A stretch of DNA of 64,000 nucleotides from Longitalea luteola (GTDB lineage: Bacteria; Bacteroidota; Bacteroidia; Chitinophagales; Chitinophagaceae): NCBI RefSeq assembly GCF_017356035.1, contig NZ_JAFIQX010000003.1:372001-436000 (forward strand). The letters run 5' to 3'. The position numbers and the translations under genes are program-made. Below, piece by piece: positions 43,248-51,897 of the stretch (positions within the stretch are counted from its first letter, which is position 1; every line of letters begins with the position of its first letter). The notes beneath the pieces were generated by a model that had not been told where the DNA came from, ran no database searches, and worked only from the letters and a program-made list of their open reading frames with translations.

Positions 43248-46200
43248 ATGAAAAAAAAGATTCCTGAACAGCCCTGTTTAGGTTACCATCACTGGCTGCT
43301 TACGTTGGTATTTTTTATGGTATTTGGTGTAGCCGGTCAGGCGCAAACCGTATTGCAAACAAGAGTAACCATCTCATTCAGCGAGCAGCCGCTCGACAAA
43401 GCATTGCAACAGTTACAGAAAGAAACGGGTATCAGTTTCGCTTATACGCAGGATGATGTTCGGTCGTTCAACGTATCAAAGTTATCCTTCACGAATGAAG
43501 CTTTGGAAAATGTATGCAGACAACTGTTTAAGAACACACCGCTTGCATTTAAAGAATTCAGCGGCTACATTGTAATAACCCGGTCTGCACCGGTGGCGCC
43601 TGCCGAAAAAAAACAAACGGGTGTGTGGGTGTCGGGCGTTATTACCGACGCCGAAACAAAAGAAGGCTTGCCGGGCGTGAGCGTCCAGGTGCAGCGTACC
43701 AGGAAGGGCGTTATGAGCAAAGAGGATGGCTCCTTTACCATTGAAGCGCAGCCCGGCGATCACCTCCTTTTTACGTATACAGGCTATGAATCGGTTCGGG
43801 AGCCGGTAGGTATCAATACTGATTTTTCCATTGCCATGAAGCGTACCGGGGCTATGGGCGAAGTGGTGGTATTGGGTTTTGGTCAAACCCAAAAAAAGAT
43901 CGCGCAAACAGGCGCTGTTGCATCCCTTACTACCAAAGAGATCAAGCAAAGTCCGGCCGCGAATATCGCCAATGCATTGACGGGGCGCCTGCCCGGTTTA
44001 ATATCCGTTCAACGTTCGGGTGAGCCGGGTGCTGATAACCCGGAACTATATATCAGGGGAAGAGCCACGCTCAACAGCACGGCGCCATTATTGACCATCG
44101 ATGGCGTTGAAAAAGATCCCAACCTGGTTGATCTGTCGGTCCTTGACCCGAATGAAGTAGAAAGTATAACCATTCTGAAAGATGCATCGGCAACGGCGCT
44201 GTATGGGGTAAAAGGCGCCAATGGCGTAATAATCGTTAAAACGCGGCGGGGCACCGAAGGTAAACCCAAAATCACTACCAGTGTGCAACGTTCTGTTCAG
44301 TCGGCAACCCGCATTCCAAAATACCTGGACGCTTATCATTTTGCATTACTGGCTAATGAAGCGTATAAGAACGATAATCCCAATGGTACGCTGATGCCTT
44401 ATTCGGAGGAAGCCCTGAAAGCCTATGAATCCGGTGCTGACCCCTATAAATATCCGAATGTGGACTGGATGCATGAAATGTTGAAGCCGGCAAAAATGAC
44501 CAGGGCCAATTTCAATATCAGCGGTGGTTCGCCCCTGGTAAAATATTTTGTGAATGCCGGTTACACCCAGCAGGACGGGTTGTATAAAGCAGCGAAGAAT
44601 GATCAATACGATGCCAACCTGAAATATCGCCGGTACAATTTCCGTTCGAATATCGATATAGATTTTGACAAGGATTTTTCAGTAGGGCTGAGTTTGTTTG
44701 GCGCTATCGAAGACCAGAACACGCCGAATGTAAATACAAATGATATTTTTAATTACCTAGGCAAAACACCCCCCAATGCTTACCCCATACAATACCCGAA
44801 TGGTTTTTATGGTGGAACCACCCGCGGCAATCCCTTTGCCCTGGTGAATACAACCGGGTACAGGCAGTATTTCAATTCTTCTTTATCGGGTATGTTCACC
44901 GCTACCAGGAAGCTGGATTTCATAACCCGTGGTTTGTTTGTAAAAGGAAATTTCTCTTTCGACGGGTATTCCCGGTCGGGCTTCATCCGCAGCAGGGAAG
45001 TGAGAACCGCCCTGTACAAAGGCAGTGGCGATTACTATGATACCTCGAGTTATTCATTCTCCGGAGCTGATGCGCCATTGAAAGCGCCCGATAGCAGCTT
45101 TACGCAGAACCGCAGTACCTGGCTGGACTTCTCCATCAATTATGACCGCAGTTTTGGTGCGCATAATATTACGGCCTTATTACTGGCCAACCGCCAGCAG
45201 CAGGTAATAGGTGGAACTATACCTTATGTAACACAGGGATTGGTAGCGAGAATAACCTGGAATTTACGTAGTAAATATTTTGCTGAATTCAATGCGGGGT
45301 ATAATGGCACCGACAACTTTGCAAAGGACAAACGCTATGGATTTTTCCCGGCTGTTTCTGCCGGTTGGGTGATCTCGCAGGAAGCGTTCCTGCAAAACAG
45401 TTCGGTGATCGACTTTCTAAAATTAAGGGGCTCTTATGGGTTAACGGGTAATCATAGACTGGGTAACCGGCGCTGGCTGTTCATTTCAGAATATATAAGT
45501 GGCGGCGGTTACAGTTTTGGTACCGATCAACTGACCTATATCCCCGGCCGGCAGGAAGGCGCCATGTCGAACCCCGATGTTACCTGGGAAAAAGCGCGTA
45601 AGCTGAATGTTGGAATGGAAGCCAGGTTATGGCGCAACCTGTTGAACGTTACGGTAGATGTATTCCGTGAAAAGCGAAACGATATCCTGATCACCCGCGG
45701 CATCATTCCTGATATATTGGGCGTTAGCCCGGGCAATCTTACGCCGGCCAATATGGGCGTGGTGGTTAACCGGGGCGTTGAAGTTGAGTTGACCCATAAC
45801 AACCGCGTTGGAAATGTTATGTATTCGGTGCGGGCAAACGGTTCTTTCGCAAGGAACAAAGTGCTTTTCAAAGATGAGATCAGTTATCCGTATGATTACC
45901 TGCGGGCAACCGGCCACCAGATCGGCCAGGAATTTGGATTTACCGCCATCGGCTTTTTTAACAGTAAAGAGGAGATCCTGAACAGCGCCCGCCAGTTTGG
46001 GAACCTGATCCCAGGCGATATAAAATACAAAGACCTGAATGCAGACGGTGTCATCGATAACAATGATAAAGGACCGATCGGAAAAAGTTCAGTGCCCGAA
46101 TTTTTGTACGGTCTTTCGGGCAGTGTAAGCTGGAAGAATTTTGATGTAAGTGTATTGTTCCAGGGTGCAGGCAATTACACCGTGCGCTTTAGCCATGAAG

Positions 46201-46580
46201 GCGCCTGGGAGTTTTATAATGGCGCTAAAGTAATGGAGCAGCACCTGGGCCGGTGGACCCCCGAAACTGCTGCAACAGCTACTTATCCGGCCCTGCACTA
46301 TGGGCAGAACACCAATAATCACCAGGAGAACTCTTCTTTCTTTTTAAAGGATGCGACCTACCTCCGGTTGAAGAATGTTGAAATAGGCTATACTTTCAAA
46401 AAACTACGGATAGGAAAAAATACCGGCATATCATCGGTACGGTTATATGCCAACGGTATGAACCTGTACACCTGGGATAGAATGGGCAATGGCAGTTTTG
46501 ATCCCGAAGCGCCCAGCGGCAAAGGGTTCTTTTATCCACAACTGCGGGTAGTGAATTTTGGCGTGTCTGCAGATTTTTAA
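43248..46580 (+). CDS. SusC/RagA TonB-linked protein with STN signalling domain
   Basis: This 1110-residue outer-membrane transporter also senses its ligand. The start MKKKIPEQPCLG leads into a signal peptide ending in GQA; an upstream frame adds 14 residues and is rejected. The STN domain (ISFSEQPLDKALQQLQKETGISFAY...LSFTNEALENVCRQLFKNTPLAFKEF, about 40-120) interacts with FecR. Next come the carboxypeptidase-like domain (VSGVITDAETKEGLPGVSVQVQ), the plug (GEVVVLGFGQTQKKIAQTGAV...LTIDGVEKDPNLVDLSVLDPNEVESITILKDASATALYG) and the barrel ending in VVNFGVSADF. Together with the upstream sigma and FecR genes it forms a complete ligand-sensing route; SusD follows after 39 bp. Confidence 0.95.
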   Translation: MKKKIPEQPCLGYHHWLLTLVFFMVFGVAGQAQTVLQTRVTISFSEQPLDKALQQLQKETGISFAYTQDDVRSFNVSKLSFTNEALENVCRQLFKNTPLAFKEFSGYIVITRSAPVAPAEKKQTGVWVSGVITDAETKEGLPGVSVQVQRTRKGVMSKEDGSFTIEAQPGDHLLFTYTGYESVREPVGINTDFSIAMKRTGAMGEVVVLGFGQTQKKIAQTGAVASLTTKEIKQSPAANIANALTGRLPGLISVQRSGEPGADNPELYIRGRATLNSTAPLLTIDGVEKDPNLVDLSVLDPNEVESITILKDASATALYGVKGANGVIIVKTRRGTEGKPKITTSVQRSVQSATRIPKYLDAYHFALLANEAYKNDNPNGTLMPYSEEALKAYESGADPYKYPNVDWMHEMLKPAKMTRANFNISGGSPLVKYFVNAGYTQQDGLYKAAKNDQYDANLKYRRYNFRSNIDIDFDKDFSVGLSLFGAIEDQNTPNVNTNDIFNYLGKTPPNAYPIQYPNGFYGGTTRGNPFALVNTTGYRQYFNSSLSGMFTATRKLDFITRGLFVKGNFSFDGYSRSGFIRSREVRTALYKGSGDYYDTSSYSFSGADAPLKAPDSSFTQNRSTWLDFSINYDRSFGAHNITALLLANRQQQVIGGTIPYVTQGLVARITWNLRSKYFAEFNAGYNGTDNFAKDKRYGFFPAVSAGWVISQEAFLQNSSVIDFLKLRGSYGLTGNHRLGNRRWLFISEYISGGGYSFGTDQLTYIPGRQEGAMSNPDVTWEKARKLNVGMEARLWRNLLNVTVDVFREKRNDILITRGIIPDILGVSPGNLTPANMGVVVNRGVEVELTHNNRVGNVMYSVRANGSFARNKVLFKDEISYPYDYLRATGHQIGQEFGFTAIGFFNSKEEILNSARQFGNLIPGDIKYKDLNADGVIDNNDKGPIGKSSVPEFLYGLSGSVSWKNFDVSVLFQGAGNYTVRFSHEGAWEFYNGAKVMEQHLGRWTPETAATATYPALHYGQNTNNHQENSSFFLKDATYLRLKNVEIGYTFKKLRIGKNTGISSVRLYANGMNLYTWDRMGNGSFDPEAPSGKGFFYPQLRVVNFGVSADF

Positions 46581-46619
46581 AAGCCAGTACAGCAATACTC
46601 AACGAACAAACCTACAACA

Positions 46620-48269
46620 ATGCGATATAGAATATATATATGGATGCTTGGCTGCCTCATACTTACAGGAATGGCGGCCTGTAAAAAAGTAAATTCCTAC
46701 CTCGATAAAGCGGAATCAGGAGGTATAACTGATAAAGAGTTATTCAATGATTATGTACAAACAGATGCTTTTCTGGCCAATATCTATGCCACTGGAGTAG
46801 GGGCCGGCGACTGGATGCCGGTATATTCCTTTACGTATGCCGCTGCCTGTGATGAAGCCAAATGTCCTTATACCTTCAATTATGGCACCATTAATTTCAC
46901 CAGCGGATTGATTTCACCCACCAATAACCCCATTGATACATGGGCCAGATCGTACCAGAATATCAGGAAGGCGAATATTTTTCTGCAACATATTGATGCA
47001 TTACCGGTCAATGATGCAAAACAGGAAGCGGGCAAATACCGGATGAAAGGCGAAGCCTTGTTTTTACGGGCTTTCTTTTATGCGGAATTATACAAACGTT
47101 ATGGCGCCGTACCGCTGATTGAAAAACCACTCGATATAGATGATGACCTGCAAATACCCCGTAATAGCGAAGATGAAGTGGTTGAGTTTATCGTAAGCAA
47201 TTGTGACAGTGCAGCTGCTTTATTACCGGCCGTACATAGTACCGAAAACCTGGGAAGGGCCACCAAAGGAGCTGCCTTACTGTTAAAGTCGCGCATATTA
47301 TTATATGCCGCCAGCCTGTTGCATAACCCCGATAACACGATCGGGAAATGGCAACGCGCCGCCGATGCTGCCAAAGCGGTGATAGATATGAATGTATACC
47401 GGCTGGATGATAATTATAAAACGCTTTTTCATACCCGTACTTCGCCGGAAGTGATCTTTCAAAGCACCGTTAACCAGGTCTGGCGGGTGGTAAGCGACGA
47501 CTGGGTGCGCCATACCCAGCCGCCCAGCCAGGGCGGGGGATGGGGTAACCTGCAGCCCTTGCAGAACATGGTTGATGAATATGAAATGAGCAATGGTAAG
47601 TATATCACCGACCCAACCTCAGGATACGATGCTGCCAATCCATACGTGGGCCGTGACCCCCGTTTTTATCAGTCGATCATTTACAATGGTTGCAAATGGG
47701 CGGGCGCCACTATAAATACGTATGTAGGCAGTGGTGTGGATGGATTGAATTACAACGCTGCTGCTACGAAAACCGGTTATTATGTTGCCAAGTTGCTGGA
47801 TGAGAATTCGACGCTGATCACTTCGTACCGGCCAGGCAGTCACTACTGGATCTTCATGCGTTATGCCGAGGCGCTGTTGAATTATGCGGAAGCGCAGAAT
47901 GAGGCACTGGGCGCTCCCGATCAAAGTGTATATGATGCTGTGAACCAGATCCGCGGCCGTAAGAATGTAAAGATGCCACCAATACCTGCAGGCTTATCTA
48001 AAGAAGAAATGCGGCAACGCATCCGGCATGAACGCCGGGTAGAACTGGCGTTTGAGACCCATCGCTTCTGGGACCTGCGCCGCTGGCGCATAGGCGCACA
48101 GGAGGGAACCGCTGCCTATGGCATGCGCATAACCAAAAGCGGAAATCTGTTTAATTATGAAAAATTCCTGTTGGAGAACCGGGTGTATCGTCCGGCGTTT
48201 GACCTGTTCCCCATTCCGCAAAACGAACGGGAAAAAAATCAGGCATTAACACAGAACGCAGGCTATTGA
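46620..48269 (+). CDS. SusD/RagB surface lipoprotein
   Basis: This 549-residue lipoprotein (Cys 21 in MAACKK) is the substrate-binding lid of the preceding SusC. It opens KVNSYLDKAESGGITDKELF, has the TPR-type helices NAKQEAGKYRMKGEALFLRAFFYAELYKRYGAVPLIEKPLDI and the standard C-terminal RIRHERRVELAFETHRFWDLRRWRIG...FDLFPIPQNEREKN. The length and motifs are normal. A tract of GACGATT heptamers starts at its stop codon. The gene is part of the fecI-fecR-susC-susD locus. Confidence 0.94.
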   Translation: MRYRIYIWMLGCLILTGMAACKKVNSYLDKAESGGITDKELFNDYVQTDAFLANIYATGVGAGDWMPVYSFTYAAACDEAKCPYTFNYGTINFTSGLISPTNNPIDTWARSYQNIRKANIFLQHIDALPVNDAKQEAGKYRMKGEALFLRAFFYAELYKRYGAVPLIEKPLDIDDDLQIPRNSEDEVVEFIVSNCDSAAALLPAVHSTENLGRATKGAALLLKSRILLYAASLLHNPDNTIGKWQRAADAAKAVIDMNVYRLDDNYKTLFHTRTSPEVIFQSTVNQVWRVVSDDWVRHTQPPSQGGGWGNLQPLQNMVDEYEMSNGKYITDPTSGYDAANPYVGRDPRFYQSIIYNGCKWAGATINTYVGSGVDGLNYNAAATKTGYYVAKLLDENSTLITSYRPGSHYWIFMRYAEALLNYAEAQNEALGAPDQSVYDAVNQIRGRKNVKMPPIPAGLSKEEMRQRIRHERRVELAFETHRFWDLRRWRIGAQEGTAAYGMRITKSGNLFNYEKFLLENRVYRPAFDLFPIPQNEREKNQALTQNAGY

Positions 48270-48275
48270 GGAATC

Positions 48276-48352
48276 GGCGATTGACGACTGACGATTCTCG
48301 CTTGTCGATTCACGATTGACTGACGATTCACGATTGCCGACTGACGATTGAC
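48276..48352. repeat. Heptamer array (GACGATT type)
   Basis: About ten 7-bp units (GGCGATT, GACGACT, GACGATT, GTCGATT, CACGATT, GCCGACT and others) with one phase slip, between the second SusD gene and the surface lipoprotein gene. Confidence 0.8.
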
Positions 48353-48391
48353 GACGAAATCAAGATGATCTTAAATTAAAAATAACCATTC

Positions 48392-49312
48392 ATGAAACTT
48401 ACTCATTATATACCGGCCATACTATTGGTTGTATGTTTCGGGGCCTGCAAAAAAAAGGGGATCGACAATCCCTCGCAATATTCCAAAATATACATGCCGC
48501 AAGCCATCGATTATCCGGCCGTACGCTCCTTAATAATGGCCGATACTACGCAGTACATTATATTCGGCGCTGCGTATGGCGGGGTAGCCGATCAATCGGC
48601 ATTGATCAATGTGCAGTTTGCCGTGAACCCCGATCTAGTAGATAGTTTTAACCGTAAAAATGGAACCAGCTTTGCGCCACTGCCTGACGGCAGCTACCAG
48701 TTGGAAACACTGCAAACGGAGATCCCTTCGGGTAAGGTTAGCAGCACGCCATTACGGCTGGCTGTGAAAACTGTGGGTGGACTGGAACCATCAAAGGATT
48801 ACCTATTACCCATCAGCATTCAGCAAACGGATGCCGGCATTCCGGTGAATGAGGGTTTGCGGACCGCTTATTTTCAGATCAGGGGCGAATTCCAGGAGTA
48901 TAACCGCAGTACCTGGATTTTGCTGGAAGCATCCTCTATGGAAGCGCCCAATATTGCTGCCAATGCCTTTGACAATAACCTGTCTACTACCTGGCATACC
49001 CAATGGAAATCGGCGAAACCGGCGCATCCGCATTACCTTAAAGTAGATATGAACGGCACGTTCAATGTACATGGCTTTTACTTTGTGCCCAGCAATAACC
49101 TGGCTACCGGTAACCCGCAAAAAGTGCATGCTGAACTGAGTTTGGATGGCAACAGCTGGACAAACACCGGAACCTTTACCTTCCCGAATGTTTATAGTAA
49201 ACAAACCTTCTATTTACATACGCCGGTTCAGGCAAAATATTTCAGGTTTGTAGTTGATTCCAGTTTTGCCAATACGCATTTTACGCATTTGCTCGAAGTA
49301 GGCGCCTTTTAA
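48392..49312 (+). CDS. SusE/F-position lipoprotein: DUF1735 plus F5/8 type C domain
   Basis: This 306-residue lipoprotein (lipobox FGAC, Cys 19) is likely surface-exposed. Residues about 30-165 resemble the DUF1735/BT_3987-type immunoglobulin-like domain: ALINVQFAVNPDLVDSFNRK, FAPLPDGSYQLETLQTEIPSG and LEPSKDYLLPISI. Residues about 170-306 are a discoidin/F5-8 type C carbohydrate-binding domain: NIAANAFDNNLSTTWHTQW, HPHYLKVDMNGTFNVHGFYF and YFRFVVDSSF. The position after SusD fits an auxiliary glycan-binding role like SusE/F. It has no catalytic motif. It probably belongs to the same transcript as the metallophosphoesterase. Confidence 0.85.
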   Translation: MKLTHYIPAILLVVCFGACKKKGIDNPSQYSKIYMPQAIDYPAVRSLIMADTTQYIIFGAAYGGVADQSALINVQFAVNPDLVDSFNRKNGTSFAPLPDGSYQLETLQTEIPSGKVSSTPLRLAVKTVGGLEPSKDYLLPISIQQTDAGIPVNEGLRTAYFQIRGEFQEYNRSTWILLEASSMEAPNIAANAFDNNLSTTWHTQWKSAKPAHPHYLKVDMNGTFNVHGFYFVPSNNLATGNPQKVHAELSLDGNSWTNTGTFTFPNVYSKQTFYLHTPVQAKYFRFVVDSSFANTHFTHLLEVGAF

Positions 49313-49449
49313 ATGGTTTCGGTTGCGAGTTTCAGGCTACAGGGCAGAAAAAGATGTTTCGATTTCCTTGCAACCTGCAACTTCTAACGACTGACTTCCG
49401 TCCTGTAACAATATTTCAGCTACCACGTCCTATATGCAATTACAATAAC

Positions 49450-50685
49450 ATGAGTACAAACAACCTTACCAACAGCCGCCGCCATTTCTTACAATCGATT
49501 ACCGGGTTAGGCGGCGCCACACTGGCCGGCAGTTTACTGCCTTCCTCATTACATGCCGCATCACCCATCATGACACCTGCTGATCCGGCAGCCGGACATA
49601 TTTTTACCGCTGCACCATACCTTCAGTACGCTGCTCCTGATTCGATGGTGGTAATGTTCATAACCAACCTGCTTTCCTATAGCTGGGTTGAATACGGTGA
49701 AACCAGTTCGCTGGGACAAAAGGCGCACAGCGTTACCAACGGCCTGGTAGATGCGTACAACCGCGTGAACCGCATAAAATTGAACAACCTGAAGCCGGGA
49801 ACTACGTATTATTACCGGGTGGTTTCAAAGGAAATTACCGGTTTTGAACCGTACAAGCTTACTTATGGCAATACGCTGGAAAGCGAGCTACATTCGTTTA
49901 CCACACCGGCTGAACGCGGGAACACCATGCGTTGTTTGATCCTGAACGACATTCACGACAGGCCGCACTCCATTCCGCACCTGGTGCAAATGAATGGCGC
50001 CGAGCCCTATGACTTTGTATTTTTTAACGGTGATATATTCGATTATCAAACCAATGAGCAGCAGATCGTTGATCATATGCTGCAACCCTGCATCAGCAGT
50101 TTTGCCAGTACCAAACCCTTTATGTATGTGAGGGGCAATCACGAAACGAGGGGAAAATACAGCCGCGACCTGCACCACTATTTCTGCAACCCGCAGGGCA
50201 ACCAGTATTATACATTCACCTGGGGGCCGGTACATTTTACCGTGTTGGATACCGGCGAGGACAAAACTGATGATACGCCTGTTTATGCCGGTATTGTTGA
50301 TTTTGATGCCTATCGCCGGGAGCAACAACAGTGGCTGCAAGAAGTAATGCAGAGCCGGGCCTTTAAAAAAGCCGCCTTCAACGTCGTGCTGATGCATATT
50401 CCACCTTTTTATTCGGGCGACTGGCATGGCACCATGCATTGCCGGGAGTTGTTCAATCCGCTTTTTAACAAGTACCGTATTGATATGTGCATTAGCGGAC
50501 ATACCCATAAACATGGGGTTCATCCTCCGGTAAAAGAGCAGCACCAGTATCCGATCATTATTGGCGGTGGTCCGAAGGAAGGGCAGCGAACGCTGATCAG
50601 GCTGCAGGCCGATGCCCGCAATTTACGGCTGACCATGCTCGATGATAATGGTAAGGAAGTAGGCAATTACACCGTATCGAAATAA
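49450..50685 (+). CDS. Tat-exported metallophosphoesterase, purple-acid-phosphatase-like
   Basis: This 411-residue protein is started at ATG 49450 because that gives a Tat signal (SRRHFLQSITGLGGATLAG); an upstream frame adds 32 non-conserved residues. A purple-acid-phosphatase-type fibronectin domain (YLQYAAPDSMVVMFITN...LNNLKPGTTYYYRV) precedes a calcineurin-like catalytic domain with all metal motifs: LNDIHD, FNGDIFD, RGNHET, MHIPPF and GHTHKHG. It hydrolyses a phosphate ester, probably in the periplasm or outside the cell. It closes a SusCD locus that has no glycoside hydrolase of its own apart from the nearby GH27, so the imported ligand may be phosphorylated. Confidence 0.9.
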   Translation: MSTNNLTNSRRHFLQSITGLGGATLAGSLLPSSLHAASPIMTPADPAAGHIFTAAPYLQYAAPDSMVVMFITNLLSYSWVEYGETSSLGQKAHSVTNGLVDAYNRVNRIKLNNLKPGTTYYYRVVSKEITGFEPYKLTYGNTLESELHSFTTPAERGNTMRCLILNDIHDRPHSIPHLVQMNGAEPYDFVFFNGDIFDYQTNEQQIVDHMLQPCISSFASTKPFMYVRGNHETRGKYSRDLHHYFCNPQGNQYYTFTWGPVHFTVLDTGEDKTDDTPVYAGIVDFDAYRREQQQWLQEVMQSRAFKKAAFNVVLMHIPPFYSGDWHGTMHCRELFNPLFNKYRIDMCISGHTHKHGVHPPVKEQHQYPIIIGGGPKEGQRTLIRLQADARNLRLTMLDDNGKEVGNYTVSK

Positions 50686-50687
50686 AA

Positions 50688-50730
50688 AGAACTGGCATCC
50701 GCCAGCCGGTGGATGCCAGTTCTCCTTTTT
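50688..50730. terminator. Shared bidirectional terminator
   Basis: AGAACTGGCATCC pairs perfectly with GGATGCCAGTTCT around ten bases, with CCTTTTT on the plus side and TTTTTAT on the minus side. It ends both the phosphoesterase gene and the convergent PorP/SprF gene. Confidence 0.92.
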
Positions 50731-50742
50731 AGAATTGTTTTA

Positions 50743-51786
50743 TCAGAACTTAGGACATAACATTTTATACTCACTGCTGTTATCGCGTTGTAAAAATCCG
50801 ATGTAGCTAAGTGATATTTCAAACCCGCCCCGGCCCATACTGACTGTTTTGAGCGGCGATACGTTTACATCATAACTTAAAGCAGTAGATAAATGACCCC
50901 ATTCTACTTTTACTACGGGCACCAGTGCATCTTTCCAGCGCAGGAACAAACCGCCGCTTAAGACGTACATCGGGTTGCCATCCAGGTCACTGCCCAGGTT
51001 GTAGGAATACAAAGCGCCACCAATGGTTTCAGCATAACTGCCCTGTACAGAATGATCGGCCTGCAGCGTAACAGCTGAAAGATCGTCTAACCGCCACTTT
51101 ACCCCAACGGAGCCTACATATTTCGGGCTTAGCTCAATACTGCGGTTGCGATAGAAAGAATTCTTCGGCCGGTTTAAATGGTGATAGGCAAAACCAACGA
51201 ACATACTGTTTGCCTGTTCTTCCCCGAAGGTGGTATTAAAGCTCATCCCCACGCTGGCGTCCCAGGTAGAATAGTTCGGCGTCAGGAAGTTTTCGCCAGT
51301 GGGTAAACTGCCGTCATAAGCTCCTCCGAAGTACTGGTTATCGGTAGTCATCTTGGTTACGTCAATACTTTTGCGGATCAGTCCGCCCATAAACCCCAGC
51401 GACAAATACATGGTCTTTTCATCGCTCAGCGATTTATGATAATTAAGTGCAGGCAGGATATGCGTGGTAGTTAAACCCACTGTACCCGCTTTGTCGAATA
51501 CAGCCTGGATGCCGGTTGTGATAAAATCGTTACCTACACCTACTGGCATTTTATATTCAGCATTCAACGAGCCTGTTCTGTATGCATTGGTAATGCTGTT
51601 CCATTGATCGCGGTATACACCCTGTATGCGGTAATCACCGGTATAAATGCCGGCCAGAGAAGGGTTGCGCAATAAGGGCGCTTCAAAGAACTGCGAAAAA
51701 TGGATGTCCTGTGCTGTTGCAGGCAACAGTGATAGTGACAATATAATGCCGGCAAAGAATCGTTTGTAGTTACGGCCGGTGCTCAT
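50743..51786 (-). CDS. PorP/SprF-family type IX secretion membrane protein
   Basis: This 347-residue outer-membrane barrel has a signal peptide (RFFAGIILSLSLLPATA) and then the family opening QDIHFSQFFEAPLLRNPSLAG. It continues with YRIQGVYRDQWNSITNAYRTGSLNAEY and a set of beta-strands ending in FEISLSYIGFL. In Flavobacterium SprF is needed to export the adhesin SprB through the type IX machinery and hold it on the surface. It lies 111 bp downstream of the giant PKD adhesin gene on the same strand, the usual order for such pairs, so I infer it serves that protein. The core PorK-N/SprA genes are not in the window. Confidence 0.93.
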   Translation of the reverse strand: MSTGRNYKRFFAGIILSLSLLPATAQDIHFSQFFEAPLLRNPSLAGIYTGDYRIQGVYRDQWNSITNAYRTGSLNAEYKMPVGVGNDFITTGIQAVFDKAGTVGLTTTHILPALNYHKSLSDEKTMYLSLGFMGGLIRKSIDVTKMTTDNQYFGGAYDGSLPTGENFLTPNYSTWDASVGMSFNTTFGEEQANSMFVGFAYHHLNRPKNSFYRNRSIELSPKYVGSVGVKWRLDDLSAVTLQADHSVQGSYAETIGGALYSYNLGSDLDGNPMYVLSGGLFLRWKDALVPVVKVEWGHLSTALSYDVNVSPLKTVSMGRGGFEISLSYIGFLQRDNSSEYKMLCPKF

Positions 51787-51833
51787 GGTATGTTTAAGTT
51801 TTTTTATTTTTATTTAATGCTCAGTTGCTGATC

Positions 51834-51868
51834 GTCAATCGTCAGTCGTCAGTCGTCAATCGTCAGTC
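51834..51868. repeat. Array of five heptamers (GTCAGTC/GTCAATC)
   Basis: Five uninterrupted 7-bp units lie between the adhesin stop and the PorP/SprF start. Confidence 0.85.
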
Positions 51869-51897
51869 TTCTCTTGCATCCTACTACTTCTTCTTAT

